NCBI GenBank assembly: GCA_017964325.1
Contig: JAGCSE010000135.1
Span: forward strand, 1-44,237
Source: Victivallales bacterium
GTDB lineage: Bacteria; Verrucomicrobiota; Lentisphaeria; Oligosphaerales; Oligosphaeraceae
DNA: 44,237 nt
Direction: 5' to 3'
Both the position numbers and the translations under genes were made by a program. Below, in pieces: positions 1-9,028 of the stretch; position 1 is the stretch's first letter; each line of letters starts with the position of its first letter. Under the pieces are notes generated by a model. That model did not search any database. It worked only from the letters and a program-made list of their open reading frames with translations, and was not told the DNA's origin.

Positions 1-1
1 A

Positions 2-214
2 GGAGGAAGGGAAGGAAAGGAAGAAGGCAGAAGGGAAGGAAAGGAAGAAGGCAGAATAGAAGGAAAACTAGAGGCATGGGCGGAGACATACGCCAATATG
101 AAAACACAATTTGACGATTTGCGCATACGCTCGCTGCTCGGAATCACCGCAAGCCAGTTTGACCAAGTGAAGAATTTCTATAAAAAGCGGTTCATACAAC
201 AGGAGATTGTTTGA
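2..214 (+). CDS. C-terminal part of a gene with EGK/EGR repeat tail (Rpn/PD-(D/E)XK transposase-like), cut by the window edge
   Basis: An open frame with no stop runs from base 2 to TGA at 212-214, so only the C-terminus is visible. It begins with a charged repeat (two copies of REGKEEGR), then LEAWAETYANMKTQFDDL and ends in a basic tail (FYKKRF, then IQQEIV). Tails of EGK/EGR repeats followed by a short helical end are typical of the Rpn/PD-(D/E)XK nuclease (putative transposase) family. The catalytic domain, if present, lies to the left of the window. The family call is by resemblance only; the frame itself is clear. The next gene starts about 350 bp downstream. Confidence 0.5.
   Translation, partial: GGREGKEEGRREGKEEGRIEGKLEAWAETYANMKTQFDDLRIRSLLGITASQFDQVKNFYKKRFIQQEIV
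7..54 (+). repeat. Two perfect 24-bp tandem repeats, all purine except one C per unit
   Basis: Bases 7-30 and 31-54 are identical 24-mers. The unit is a multiple of three, so it adds eight codons per copy (REGKEEGR-like) without breaking the frame. The array may extend left of the window, and copy number could vary by slippage. Confidence 0.9.
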
Positions 215-563
215 ATTGAATTTTTATGCCCATCTCGGGCAATGGTAGCGTTGGAATACAACCATTCTACCGTTTATATCACATAAAAAACATCCTGCTT
301 CATCATAGACAGCAACAAAAAAGAAAAACGTGCGCCGATGAGAGTCGATATGGCAAACAAGACCATGCTTTTTCAGTTGTATGGATTGGATTTTTTGTTG
401 CTGAATCCGATATTGACAATGCAATCACAAAAGATAATGCTATAGTATTGTCTTTATAAAGGAAAAATGCACAGTCGCACAAAATGCGATCCTCCCAACA
501 AAACCTTTAATGACCATGCTTTTTTGACCATAATCCATTGAAATCCAACTAACAAGGAGCAGA
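215..563. other. Intergenic region without a convincing gene
   Basis: Short open frames exist on both strands (226-459 plus, 224-424 minus), but they overlap each other, lack ribosome-binding sites and have no recognisable domain. The right part probably holds the promoter and leader of the sugar-binding protein gene at 564. Confidence 0.5.
413..446 (+). promoter_or_regulatory. Possible promoter for the sugar-binding protein gene
   Basis: TTGACA lies at 413-418 and an extended -10 (TGC followed by TATAGT) at 438-446. The 22-nt spacing between TTGACA and TATAGT is longer than the usual 16-18, so the call is weak. The extended -10 could act alone. It would give a leader of roughly 110 nt. Confidence 0.25.
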
Positions 564-1547
564 ATGATGAAAAAGTTGCTGACGTTCTTCGTCGTGTCGA
601 TGATGGTATTGGCGGTGTCCTGCAAGAAACAGGATGGCAGCACCTCAAGTGAAAGCTCAAATGAAAGGAAGATTCTCGTGGGCTTCAGCCAGATTGGAGC
701 CGAATCCGATTGGCGCAAGGCGAGCACGGTGTCCATCCAGGAGGAGGCCGCGAAGCGCGGCATCAATCTGCTGTTCTCAGATGCGCAGCAGAAACAGGAG
801 AACCAGCTGAAAGCTGTCCGCTCGTTCATCGCGCAGGGTGTGGATATCATTTGCCTTGCGCCAGTTGTGGCAACGGGCTGGGAAGACGTCCTCAAAGAAG
901 CGAAGGCCGCAGGCATTCCCGTCATCCTCATCGACCGCAAAGTGACGGTTTCGGAGGAAGGCCTCTACAGCTGCTACATCGGCTCCGACTGCACGGAGGA
1001 AGGTCGCAAGGCGGCCCGCTGGGTCATCGAAAACGTCGGCGAGAACGCGGGCATTGCGGAACTGGTCGGCACGGTTGGCTCCGGCCCCGCCATCGAGCGC
1101 AAAAAAGGCTTTGAGGAGATCATCAAAGACCATCCCGGCCTGAAGATCATCAAGTCGCAAAGCGGTGATTTCACGCGTTCGCAAGGCAAGGAAGTCATGG
1201 AACAGTTCATGAAATCGCCTGAAAAAGACCAGATCAAAGTCCTCTATGCACACAACGACGACATGGCTCTGGGTGCCATCCAGGCCATCGAAGAAGCCGG
1301 CAAGGTCCCCGGAAAAGACATTGTTATCATCTCCTGCGACGGCGTAAAGGAAATGTTCAAGATGATTCTGGCCGGCAAGGCGAACTGCACGGTTGAATGC
1401 AACCCGATGATCGGTCCGCAGCTGTTCGACGTGATTGAAGCTTACATCAAGGAAAAGAAACCGATTCCGCCGCGTGTCGAATCCATTGAAGGCGTGTTCG
1501 ATTCGAAGAACATCACGCAGGAAGTCGTCGATGGTCGCCGCTACTAA
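564..1547 (+). CDS. YtfQ-like sugar ABC transporter substrate-binding lipoprotein
   Basis: A periplasmic sugar-binding protein of the ribose/galactofuranose type (PBP1 fold). The sequence closely follows E. coli YtfQ from memory: FSQIGAESDWR, the QQKQENQLKAVRSF stretch, APVVATGWE, KIIKSQSGDFTRSQGKEVME and YAHNDDMALGAIQAI all have direct counterparts. The N-terminus is a lipoprotein signal with lipobox LAVSC and Cys20, so the mature protein should be lipid-anchored, unlike soluble YtfQ. AAGGAG at 554-559 places the start at 564; a second ATG follows directly. Length (327 aa) fits the family. No permease or ATPase gene lies nearby, so its transporter is encoded elsewhere or it serves as a sensor. 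The GH2 gene follows after 27 bp and is probably co-transcribed, suggesting uptake of sugars released outside the cytoplasm. Confidence 0.9.
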   Translation: MMKKLLTFFVVSMMVLAVSCKKQDGSTSSESSNERKILVGFSQIGAESDWRKASTVSIQEEAAKRGINLLFSDAQQKQENQLKAVRSFIAQGVDIICLAPVVATGWEDVLKEAKAAGIPVILIDRKVTVSEEGLYSCYIGSDCTEEGRKAARWVIENVGENAGIAELVGTVGSGPAIERKKGFEEIIKDHPGLKIIKSQSGDFTRSQGKEVMEQFMKSPEKDQIKVLYAHNDDMALGAIQAIEEAGKVPGKDIVIISCDGVKEMFKMILAGKANCTVECNPMIGPQLFDVIEAYIKEKKPIPPRVESIEGVFDSKNITQEVVDGRRY

Positions 1548-1574
1548 GTTGATTTTCAACAACAGGATACGAAA

Positions 1575-3839
1575 ATGAAAAGACTATTCGTCGTATGTCT
1601 GCTCATGGCGTTGTTGCCGCCGTTGTTCGGCGACTATCAGATCCAGCCGAATCCGCTGATGACGCCGTGGGGCGAGAAAATCACGCCCGAAAACGCCTGG
1701 CGGGAATATCCAAGACCGCATCTTGTCCGCCAGAACTGGCAAAATCTCAATGGGTTATGGCAATATGCCGTCAATGAACGCAAAGCTGACCGTCCTGCAA
1801 AATGGGAGGGTGAGATTCTCGTGCCATTTGCGATTGAGACGCCGCTTTCCGGCGTGAAACGACTGCTGGAGCCCAGTGAACAACTGTGGTACCGCCGTGC
1901 GTTCAACGTGGCGTTCAACGCCGCGAAAGAGCGTGTCTTGCTCCATTTCGGAGGTGTCGATTTCCGCACGCAAGTCTTTGTCAATGGCGTGGAAGCGACG
2001 GATGTGCCACATGAAAGCGGCAACCTGCCATTTTCGCTGGACATCACGGATTTCGTCAAGCAGGGCGAAAACGAACTCGTCCTGCAGGTTTGGGATCCAA
2101 CGGATGCGGGCAATCAATCCCGCGGCAAACAAGTGCAGCGGCCCGGCGGATGCATGTACACCCGCATGAGCGGCATTTGGCAGACGGTCTGGACGGAAGT
2201 CGTTCCCGCAACCTATATTACGGGATACAAAGTCGTGACGGACATCGATCAAAACACGGTTTCCGTGACGTTGCAAGCCACAGGTGATCTGATGAATGCG
2301 AAAGCGACGGTCGCCGTCTTGGATAGGAAAGACGGCAGTACGCTGACAACAGGCGACGTGACGGCCTGGGGCCGTCCCGTCACTCTGAAGCTGGAGAATC
2401 CGCTGCTGTGGTCGCCTGGATCGCCGAATCTGTACTTTCTGGAGTTCACGCTGACAGCGCAGGACGGTTCGAAAGATGTCGTCCGCGGCTATTTCGGCAT
2501 GCGCAAAATCGATTGGCGGAAGGACGAAAAAGGCATTCCGCGGCTGTATCTGAACAATGAGAAGACGTTCATGATGGGCACGTTGGATCAAGGCTGGTGG
2601 CCAGACGGATTCCTCACGCCGCCTTCCGACGAAGCGATGGCTTTCGATATAGGTTTCCTGAAGCGCTGCGGTTTCAACATGATGCGCAAACACATCAAGA
2701 TCGAGCCGTTGCGTTACTACTACCTATGCGATACGATGGGCATCATGCTGTGGCAGGACATGCCGTCCGGCGGCGGAGATGTGGAAAACCGCTATCAGCT
2801 TTACCGCGAAGAACTTAAAGGCATGATGGACTTGCTTCAGACCTTCCCGAGCATCGTGATATGGGTGCCCTACAACGAAGGTTGGGGACAGCCTGGAAAA
2901 GAGAAGACCAACCAAGTCATGCAGTGGGTGAAGCGCTATGATCCGACGCGCCTCGTCGATGGTCCCTCCGGCTGGACGGATTACGGCGTCGGCGACACGA
3001 AGGACATGCACCATTATTCCGATCCGCGTATGTTCCCTGTCATGGACGACCGTGTTTCCGTTCTCGGCGAGTTCGGCGGCATTGGCTTCCAAGTGAAGGA
3101 TCATCTGTGGGCGGAGAAGACATGGGGCTATGTGAGCGATGCTTCGCCAGATGCTTATTTCGCACGTTACACACGCCAAATGAACAGCTTGGCCCGCATG
3201 GCGCAGGAAGGCCTCGCCGCCTCCGTCTATACGCAGACGACAGATGTGGAGATCGAGACGAACGGCCTATTGACCTATGACCGCAAGGTCGAGAAAGTCC
3301 CTGCCGAAAAGTTCTTGGATATTCACAGCATGGTCTATAACGCCGCCAGATGGACGCTCATCCCCGTGCGGACGGTCATCATGCCGTCGAGCCAGAACGA
3401 GCCGTTGGAATGGCGCTATACGTTTGAAAACAAGGCTGATAACTGGATGACGGCGGATTTCGACGATTCATCGTGGAAAACAGGCCAGGCCGGCTTCGGC
3501 AACACGGAGATCACCCGTGCCCACAAGGCGTCCCGCGTCCGCACCAGCTGGGAGACGAACGACATCTGGCTCCGCAGGGCGTTCGATTACGACGGCGATC
3601 CCGCCGCCTTCAAGAAACTCGGCTTCAGCATCTTCTATGATGAAGACACTGAAATCTATCTGAATGGTGTGAAGATCGCAGAATTCCATAACTACAATGT
3701 CAATTATGACCATCTCGATGCTTTGCCCGAAGCGTTGAAGGCTCTGAAGAAAGGCCGCAATGTCGTCGCCGTTCACACGAAGAACACGACAGGCGGCGCG
3801 TACATTGATTTCAGCATACTTGGAATAAACTATAAGTAA
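1575..3839 (+). CDS. Secreted glycoside hydrolase family 2 (beta-galactosidase/glucuronidase-like)
   Basis: A 754-residue GH2 enzyme hydrolysing beta-linked sugars by a retaining mechanism. A signal peptide covers about residues 1-19 (ends LLPPLFG). The order is the GH2 sugar-binding domain (about 40-210, with WYRRAF and the FGGVDFRTQVFVNG strand), an immunoglobulin-like domain (about 215-310) and the TIM barrel (about 320-600). The acid/base Glu435 is visible in VPYNEGWGQ and the nucleophile Glu499 in LGEFGG. A C-terminal beta-sandwich (about 620-750) contains WRYTFENKADNWMTADFDD and IYLNGVKIAEF and resembles a galactose-binding-like module. Exact substrate cannot be read from sequence. The gene follows the sugar-binding protein closely and ends before a strong hairpin terminator. 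Confidence 0.92.
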   Translation: MKRLFVVCLLMALLPPLFGDYQIQPNPLMTPWGEKITPENAWREYPRPHLVRQNWQNLNGLWQYAVNERKADRPAKWEGEILVPFAIETPLSGVKRLLEPSEQLWYRRAFNVAFNAAKERVLLHFGGVDFRTQVFVNGVEATDVPHESGNLPFSLDITDFVKQGENELVLQVWDPTDAGNQSRGKQVQRPGGCMYTRMSGIWQTVWTEVVPATYITGYKVVTDIDQNTVSVTLQATGDLMNAKATVAVLDRKDGSTLTTGDVTAWGRPVTLKLENPLLWSPGSPNLYFLEFTLTAQDGSKDVVRGYFGMRKIDWRKDEKGIPRLYLNNEKTFMMGTLDQGWWPDGFLTPPSDEAMAFDIGFLKRCGFNMMRKHIKIEPLRYYYLCDTMGIMLWQDMPSGGGDVENRYQLYREELKGMMDLLQTFPSIVIWVPYNEGWGQPGKEKTNQVMQWVKRYDPTRLVDGPSGWTDYGVGDTKDMHHYSDPRMFPVMDDRVSVLGEFGGIGFQVKDHLWAEKTWGYVSDASPDAYFARYTRQMNSLARMAQEGLAASVYTQTTDVEIETNGLLTYDRKVEKVPAEKFLDIHSMVYNAARWTLIPVRTVIMPSSQNEPLEWRYTFENKADNWMTADFDDSSWKTGQAGFGNTEITRAHKASRVRTSWETNDIWLRRAFDYDGDPAAFKKLGFSIFYDEDTEIYLNGVKIAEFHNYNVNYDHLDALPEALKALKKGRNVVAVHTKNTTGGAYIDFSILGINYK

Positions 3840-3880
3840 TTAGTTAAAATCATTTTACAATTCAAAGAAAAGTAATTCAA

Positions 3881-3921
3881 GCGGCCTCCCCGTCCTTTTG
3901 ACTGGGGAGGCCGCATTCTTT
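3881..3921 (+). terminator. Hairpin terminator after the GH2 gene, probably shared with the convergent gene
   Basis: A perfect 11-bp inverted repeat (GCGGCCTCCCC at 3881-3891, GGGGAGGCCGC at 3904-3914) encloses a 12-nt loop and is followed by ATTCTTT. It sits between convergent genes and may act on both strands. Confidence 0.7.
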
Positions 3922-3957
3922 ACAATGAAGAATTCAAGAGCGGCTTTCCACCCAAAA

Positions 3958-4794
3958 TCAATACAAACTCTTTAGAAACAATGCTATTTCCCGTTGTTCT
4001 CCTGGAAGTTTTTCAATATCTTCTTCCCATTTTATATAATTTGCCCATTCTAGCGCAGCATTATGATTACGAAGGGGAATGACAATTGAACCAATGATGA
4101 TAAAAAAGATGATTATCGTTGAATCAAAGAAAATAGTAAACAATCCGACGCATACAATTGCAGTGTAGAACATCCAGCAAAACTGAATAAGGCGGGCATG
4201 GCTCTCAACGGATATATTCAAGCTCGAGTTTGTTGACCAGGCAATCACCATGCTTTCCATTGATATGAACAACAGAAAAAAGAAATTAAGAATCGTCAAC
4301 AAAGGTCTTATCATCAGATATTGTATATGAACTAACTTGCAAATAAATTGCTCTACCCCAACCACAACCTGCATTCCCCATGGATATATCTGCTTGTCGA
4401 ATAACGCATATACTGCAATCCAAAGGAAAACACCACAGAAAAACTGCTTCAAGTTCTTGCGGACAATCCCATTGACAACACCGACATTCAACCCTGCGTA
4501 ATAAAAGGAAAATATCAGTTTATGGAACCATCCATGTTCCGGTGCCCAGAAGAAATGGAAATAGAAGACGGGAATCGAATAGATGAATAAGTAGAGTGCC
4601 CATCCTCTTATTCTATCAACAAAAGTCGTTCTCCGCGGCGTCTGGCTGCTTTCGCCATAAGACGGCTCCCATCGGCCATACATATAATTATATGACCAAT
4701 TCTTCAATTCTGAATCACTAATGTAAAAAGGAGGTGGCGGCAGTATATTTCCCCCATCAAAATAACTTCCATTTAAGTTTTTGATTTCACCCAT
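3958..4794 (-). CDS. AT-rich multi-pass membrane protein of unknown function
   Basis: A 278-residue protein I do not recognise. The N-terminus is soluble and polar, with a proline run (ILPPPPFYI) and aromatic residues (NWSYNYMYGRWEPSYGE). About five or six hydrophobic segments follow, for example LYLFIYSIPVFYFHFFW, FFCGVFLWIAVYALF, LLTILNFFFLLFISM, and FTIFFDSTIIIFFIIIGSIV. The C-terminal tail is charged (KWEEDIEKLPGEQREIALFL). Base composition is clearly richer in A+T than its neighbours, suggesting recent acquisition. No strong ribosome-binding site is seen before the ATG, and no partner gene is adjacent. The frame is long and uninterrupted with plausible membrane topology, so it is probably real. 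Confidence 0.65.
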   Translation of the reverse strand: MGEIKNLNGSYFDGGNILPPPPFYISDSELKNWSYNYMYGRWEPSYGESSQTPRRTTFVDRIRGWALYLFIYSIPVFYFHFFWAPEHGWFHKLIFSFYYAGLNVGVVNGIVRKNLKQFFCGVFLWIAVYALFDKQIYPWGMQVVVGVEQFICKLVHIQYLMIRPLLTILNFFFLLFISMESMVIAWSTNSSLNISVESHARLIQFCWMFYTAIVCVGLFTIFFDSTIIIFFIIIGSIVIPLRNHNAALEWANYIKWEEDIEKLPGEQREIALFLKSLY

Positions 4795-4974
4795 TTTTCC
4801 ATCACTAATATTTAATTAAAGATTTATTGTAAAAACGTCTCCAGACATTTCTTGATGCCTTCAAGCATCTCGTTTGCAAACTTATAGCAGATTTCCGCAG
4901 TTTTTTCTAAAGACAGTCATTCTTTTTTTGTTTTTGATAAAATGGCATCACATCTGCATTCCGGCAAAATACAA

Positions 4975-5010
4975 TCAAGGCGGAGGACGTTTTTGCCGTC
5001 TCCGCCTTGA
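4975..5010 (-). terminator. Hairpin terminator after the DUF3857 gene
   Basis: TCAAGGCGGAGGACG (4975-4989) pairs with CGTCTCCGCCTTGA (4997-5010) with a single bulge. On the minus strand it is followed by TTGTATTTTGCC. It lies just past the stop of the gene at 5031-8948. Confidence 0.6.
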
Positions 5011-5030
5011 TGATGTTTCTACGCAATGAC

Positions 5031-8000
5031 TTAAGCCGCCTTCTTCACAGGCTCTTCGGCCTTCTTCTCCGGCTCTGCCGCCTTCTTTTCCGGCTCCGCC
5101 TTCTTGGCGGGCTCGACCTTCTTCTTTTCGGGCTCGCCTGTCTTCTGGAGCAGCAGCGTCGTAAACGATGGATGGCGCAGCGTCCGCGCCATGTCCATCA
5201 ATTTCTGGTAATAGGTCGCGGAAATGATTTCAGGATTCATATCCGCCTCGTAATACATATCATAGCCTTTATTATCGGCTTTGACCTTGCGCGAAATCCA
5301 GCCGTGCTTCGTCGGCGTCTTCCATTTCATGGTTTTTGGAAGCATCATGACTTTGGCGTAATGCGGGGGAATGTCGAAACGGATATGGTTGTCCAAAATA
5401 CGATGGGAGCTCCAGTAGATGGGGGAGATTCTCGTGTCGGCGCGCGGATTGACATAGCTGGAGAGCGGATTGCCGCTCTTGATGTACATGTATTCACCTG
5501 CACGCGTGCTGTAGAACTGGACATGGACTGTGTAGGACATTTTGCCTGGATATGACTCAAAATCCGTCACCAGTTCGCCAACGGCATTGGCGGATTTTGC
5601 ATGATTGGAGACAAGTTCCTGCCAATAGCGACGGCGAGCCTCGGGCGTCTGTTCGGCGAAGAAGCGCTTCTTGGAGGCATGGTCGAGGCCATAGTAGTAG
5701 TATGTGTCGGTGACATCGGCGGAGCCGTCGTCATTCATCTTGACATGACCGTCGAACGCCGTGCGGGTCTTGTATTCCTTCGGCACATTGATTTTGGAGA
5801 ACTTTCCGTTTTCGAGCAGTATGGAACGGTCGTCGTAGGACGTGCATTGCAGTTCCGCATATTCGCCTGCGTCGTTGAGCCAGAAATCCTGCTTGCCGAG
5901 GCAGATATGGACGAGGACGCGATTCCAGGCGTTGTAGTGGAAGCTTTCGCGGTCGTAATCGACAGCCTTGTCAAATGCCGTCGGATTCGCAAGTACGAAC
6001 TCTGGCTTGAAGCCAAGGTGTGACAGCATGGCGTACATGAGGATGGCGCGGGCGGCGGGATTGCCGTAGCCGTCGCGCAAAGTCTCCTCAGCATCACAGA
6101 TGTTGCTGTATGACAGATAGTTGAAATATGGCCCCGCGATGCGGATGTCTTTCATCACCTTGTTGCGGACATTACGCAGCGTCTCCAAATCATCATTCCC
6201 GCGAAGCTCCTCCGCGAGCTTCTGGACTTCAGGCCCTGCCACCGCGTGCCGCTTCAACTGCGAGAACACTTCGATGGCATGGTTCTTCCAGTTGCCGAAA
6301 CCAATGACAACGCTCGGTGTAAACATGCTAAACGACGGCAGATCGACTTCACGCGCGAGCGCGGGAATATCATTCGCATCCCATACAAGCGTCTTCACGC
6401 CGTCCTTCTTTTCGACAGTGCTGGTGACGAGCTTATCGTAGCCTTTCGTCTTCACAAGCCAGCCTCCCGGATGATATTTGGCATACAGCGGCAGCTTTTC
6501 GGGCACGTTTACAACAAGCCTGCGATGGACGACGTGCGCGTAATCCTGCAAGATGAACGTCGCCTGGCAGGGCCATGTGCCTGTGCAGTCCATTTCATAT
6601 TCATATTCGATGATGCTGCCGATTTCGACGCCAGGCAGGCTGCAGACGAGAATCTTCGTAGGATCGTATTTCGGCGCGCTAGCGACCCACGATGAGTCCA
6701 TGAGGTTCTTCTCCTGCTCGCTGATCTCCTGGACTTTGTCGCCGTTGATGACGCGGGCGTAGTTGAGCTTGACGGATTCGCGTACGGGTGCATAGTTCAG
6801 CTTCAGTTCGGAGAAATCCTTCTTCCCCTTGTAGGTGAGGATCTTGCGGCGAACCGTTGTTTTGACGTTCCAATGGCAGGCATCCGTGAACGTATAGATA
6901 TCCTGCCTGTCCAGCAGTTCGAAATCCGCTTCCGGCTGGGTGGACGGTTTCTTCGCCGCCTGAATGTCCGTCTTGATGGGCTTCCGACGAGGGACGGAAC
7001 GATCGAAGATAGGCATCTTGCCGATACCGGGGAAGCGGCGCAAATCCTTCTTCAACTGAAGATATTGTTCGGGCGAGAACTCGACCGTCTTGATGGCGTA
7101 TGTGCTCTCCTGCGTCAGCGTGTCGTTGCTGAAGGAGACCTTGCAGGTCTTCAGCATCGTGTCGCTGTCGATTTTCGGATAGGACGGGACATAGACCGGG
7201 GCGCCCCACGAGGAGTCGAACGTGCAGTTGACAGTCTCATGGATGCCGCAGGCGACCCTCACCATCATGGGATATTTGCGCTTGTCCAAAGTCGTGCTGC
7301 CCAGCATGCTGTTGGCGGAGCCGACAGTTGAGAAGAAGCCTGGAACCTTCAGCATGCCGATCTTGCCGTTGTCGATCATGATGGAATCGGCTGCGAAGGT
7401 GAGGCGGAGCGTCATGGGGGTGTTGGTGTCCCGCATGTCCGTCGGCTTCATGTCCATTTCCAGCAGTCGCGTGCCAGGGGCGATGTTTTTGACGATGCTC
7501 TCGAAGAACTCACGCTGCTTTTCGGGCGTGCGGCGAGCCATGGTGGCGCGGTAGCTGTTGTCGTTGTAGCCGTTGAACTGGAAGAAGCTTTCGCCTGTCA
7601 GGTTGCCTTTGTTGTCGATGTACAGGTTGGTGGTGATTTCCATCATGTTCTTTTCGGCGGGCGTGATGGGCGAAATGCGGAGGTCTTCGCCTTCGGGCGT
7701 GCCGATGATGATGCTGCGGTGGCAGAGGTAAGCGGGGAAGAGCTCCTTCGTCGTCTCGTTGGTGGAATCCATGAAGATGTATTCGCCGTTCTTGCGTCTC
7801 ACGGCGGTGATGGCGTGATTGAAATAGGGGATCGGGATTTCCGCGTCTTTCAACGGCCCTGTGTCGATGAGGACGGGATAGGCGTCGATGCCGGCCATGC
7901 GGAGCATGGCGACGAGCAGGCCCGCCTTGTCGCGGCAGACGCCGTGGCGGTTGTTGAACGTCAGCGACACGTCATGCGGCTCGTATCCGGGGGCGTCCTT

Positions 8001-8948
8001 TTCCAATGTGATTCCCATGTAGCGGATTTCCTGTGAGACGAACTTGAAGATGGCTTTGATCTTCTGGTCTTCGTTCTTCGCGTCTTTGCACAATTCATTG
8101 ACCTTGGCGGTGATTTCAGGCGTCTCCTGGAAATGCATCGCGTTGATTTTCCAGAACCACTGCGAGACTTCCTTCCAACTGGCGGCGGTGCTGACGCCCA
8201 GGCGCTGCACGACTCTGGAGAGCGACGGCATGTTCGGCTCGGAGAACATCCTTGGCACGTCCTTCACCGTCCATGTGTAGAGGATGCGGCCGTTCTCCTC
8301 CTTCTTCTCATGCGTGACCGTCCCGGGGATTTCGTCCTTCAGGGCGATGCTGCGGAGCGGATGTTCGGCGGGACCGTTGATTCTGACGGTGTAGTTCAGC
8401 ATCGGGCTGGAGTATTCGAACAGCTCTGTATGGCAGAAGAGGCCTGGGAGACGTGTGTTATAAACTTTCGTGTTCTTGATGTAATGGAGGATGTCGCCGA
8501 CTTCAAGCCCTGGAACGCCGACGCGCAGCGACTTGTGGTTCGGATTGTAGATGTTGGAGTCCATCTGTCCCGAGCTGACCATTTCCTTCGAGTTTTTCTC
8601 GATGTCGATGGGGATGATTCGTCCGTCCGGCTTGATGATTTCGATGGTGGTGAAAAACGCTTTGGCGTAGCTGATGTTGTAGCCCGCGCCGAGCGTCCTG
8701 TTATTGCGCACCCCCTTGTCCGTGAGGATCTTGACGCATGTGTCATCCCACGTTTCGGACGTACCGTCCTTCTGGTAGGTGATGGAGATGATGTCGTCGA
8801 TCATGACGTCTTCGGCGTCGGGATACTTTTCCTTTGTGACGCCGGCGGCGATTTCCTTTACTTTGTTCAAGTCGAGCATGGCGTGTTCGTCCGCGAAGCA
8901 AACCACGCAGAAGATGAGAAGCAGTAGGCTGGCTAGATGTCGTTTCAT
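5031..8948 (-). CDS. Large secreted protein with two DUF3857/transglutaminase-like halves
   Basis: A 1305-residue exported protein (signal peptide MKRHLASLLLLIFCVVCFA). It looks like an internal duplication. The first half has a DUF3857 domain (about 50-260) and a transglutaminase-like domain with a complete Cys-His-Asp triad: GVCRDKAG (Cys near 336), YFNHAI (His near 377) and FMDST (Asp near 393). The second half repeats DUF3857 (from about 670, CHWNVKTTVRRKILTY onward) and a transglutaminase-like fold, but the Cys site reads DGYGNPAARA and the His site HYNAWNRV, so this copy appears catalytically dead. The tail is a lysine/glutamate/alanine low-complexity stretch (repeats like EPEKKA). AAAGGAG at 8961-8967 supports the ATG at 8948. 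DUF3857 plus transglutaminase proteins are common in Bacteroidetes and PVC bacteria; their substrate is unknown. Confidence 0.88.
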   Translation of the reverse strand: MKRHLASLLLLIFCVVCFADEHAMLDLNKVKEIAAGVTKEKYPDAEDVMIDDIISITYQKDGTSETWDDTCVKILTDKGVRNNRTLGAGYNISYAKAFFTTIEIIKPDGRIIPIDIEKNSKEMVSSGQMDSNIYNPNHKSLRVGVPGLEVGDILHYIKNTKVYNTRLPGLFCHTELFEYSSPMLNYTVRINGPAEHPLRSIALKDEIPGTVTHEKKEENGRILYTWTVKDVPRMFSEPNMPSLSRVVQRLGVSTAASWKEVSQWFWKINAMHFQETPEITAKVNELCKDAKNEDQKIKAIFKFVSQEIRYMGITLEKDAPGYEPHDVSLTFNNRHGVCRDKAGLLVAMLRMAGIDAYPVLIDTGPLKDAEIPIPYFNHAITAVRRKNGEYIFMDSTNETTKELFPAYLCHRSIIIGTPEGEDLRISPITPAEKNMMEITTNLYIDNKGNLTGESFFQFNGYNDNSYRATMARRTPEKQREFFESIVKNIAPGTRLLEMDMKPTDMRDTNTPMTLRLTFAADSIMIDNGKIGMLKVPGFFSTVGSANSMLGSTTLDKRKYPMMVRVACGIHETVNCTFDSSWGAPVYVPSYPKIDSDTMLKTCKVSFSNDTLTQESTYAIKTVEFSPEQYLQLKKDLRRFPGIGKMPIFDRSVPRRKPIKTDIQAAKKPSTQPEADFELLDRQDIYTFTDACHWNVKTTVRRKILTYKGKKDFSELKLNYAPVRESVKLNYARVINGDKVQEISEQEKNLMDSSWVASAPKYDPTKILVCSLPGVEIGSIIEYEYEMDCTGTWPCQATFILQDYAHVVHRRLVVNVPEKLPLYAKYHPGGWLVKTKGYDKLVTSTVEKKDGVKTLVWDANDIPALAREVDLPSFSMFTPSVVIGFGNWKNHAIEVFSQLKRHAVAGPEVQKLAEELRGNDDLETLRNVRNKVMKDIRIAGPYFNYLSYSNICDAEETLRDGYGNPAARAILMYAMLSHLGFKPEFVLANPTAFDKAVDYDRESFHYNAWNRVLVHICLGKQDFWLNDAGEYAELQCTSYDDRSILLENGKFSKINVPKEYKTRTAFDGHVKMNDDGSADVTDTYYYYGLDHASKKRFFAEQTPEARRRYWQELVSNHAKSANAVGELVTDFESYPGKMSYTVHVQFYSTRAGEYMYIKSGNPLSSYVNPRADTRISPIYWSSHRILDNHIRFDIPPHYAKVMMLPKTMKWKTPTKHGWISRKVKADNKGYDMYYEADMNPEIISATYYQKLMDMARTLRHPSFTTLLLQKTGEPEKKKVEPAKKAEPEKKAAEPEKKAEEPVKKAA

Positions 8949-9028
8949 GACTTTTGGACACTCCTTTGTTATGTTCTATGGTGAAACCAATTACATTACA
9001 TAATAATATAGAGCAAGAACGGAAAATG

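Noticed and set aside
226..459. Plus-strand frame of 77 codons upstream of the sugar-binding protein
   Set aside because: No ribosome-binding site or recognisable domain, with a competing frame on the opposite strand.
8133..8927. Long plus-strand frame opposite the DUF3857 gene
   Set aside because: Antisense shadow: composition is a mirror of the real gene and no domain or start signal is visible. The same applies to frames opposite the V-ATPase B and A genes.
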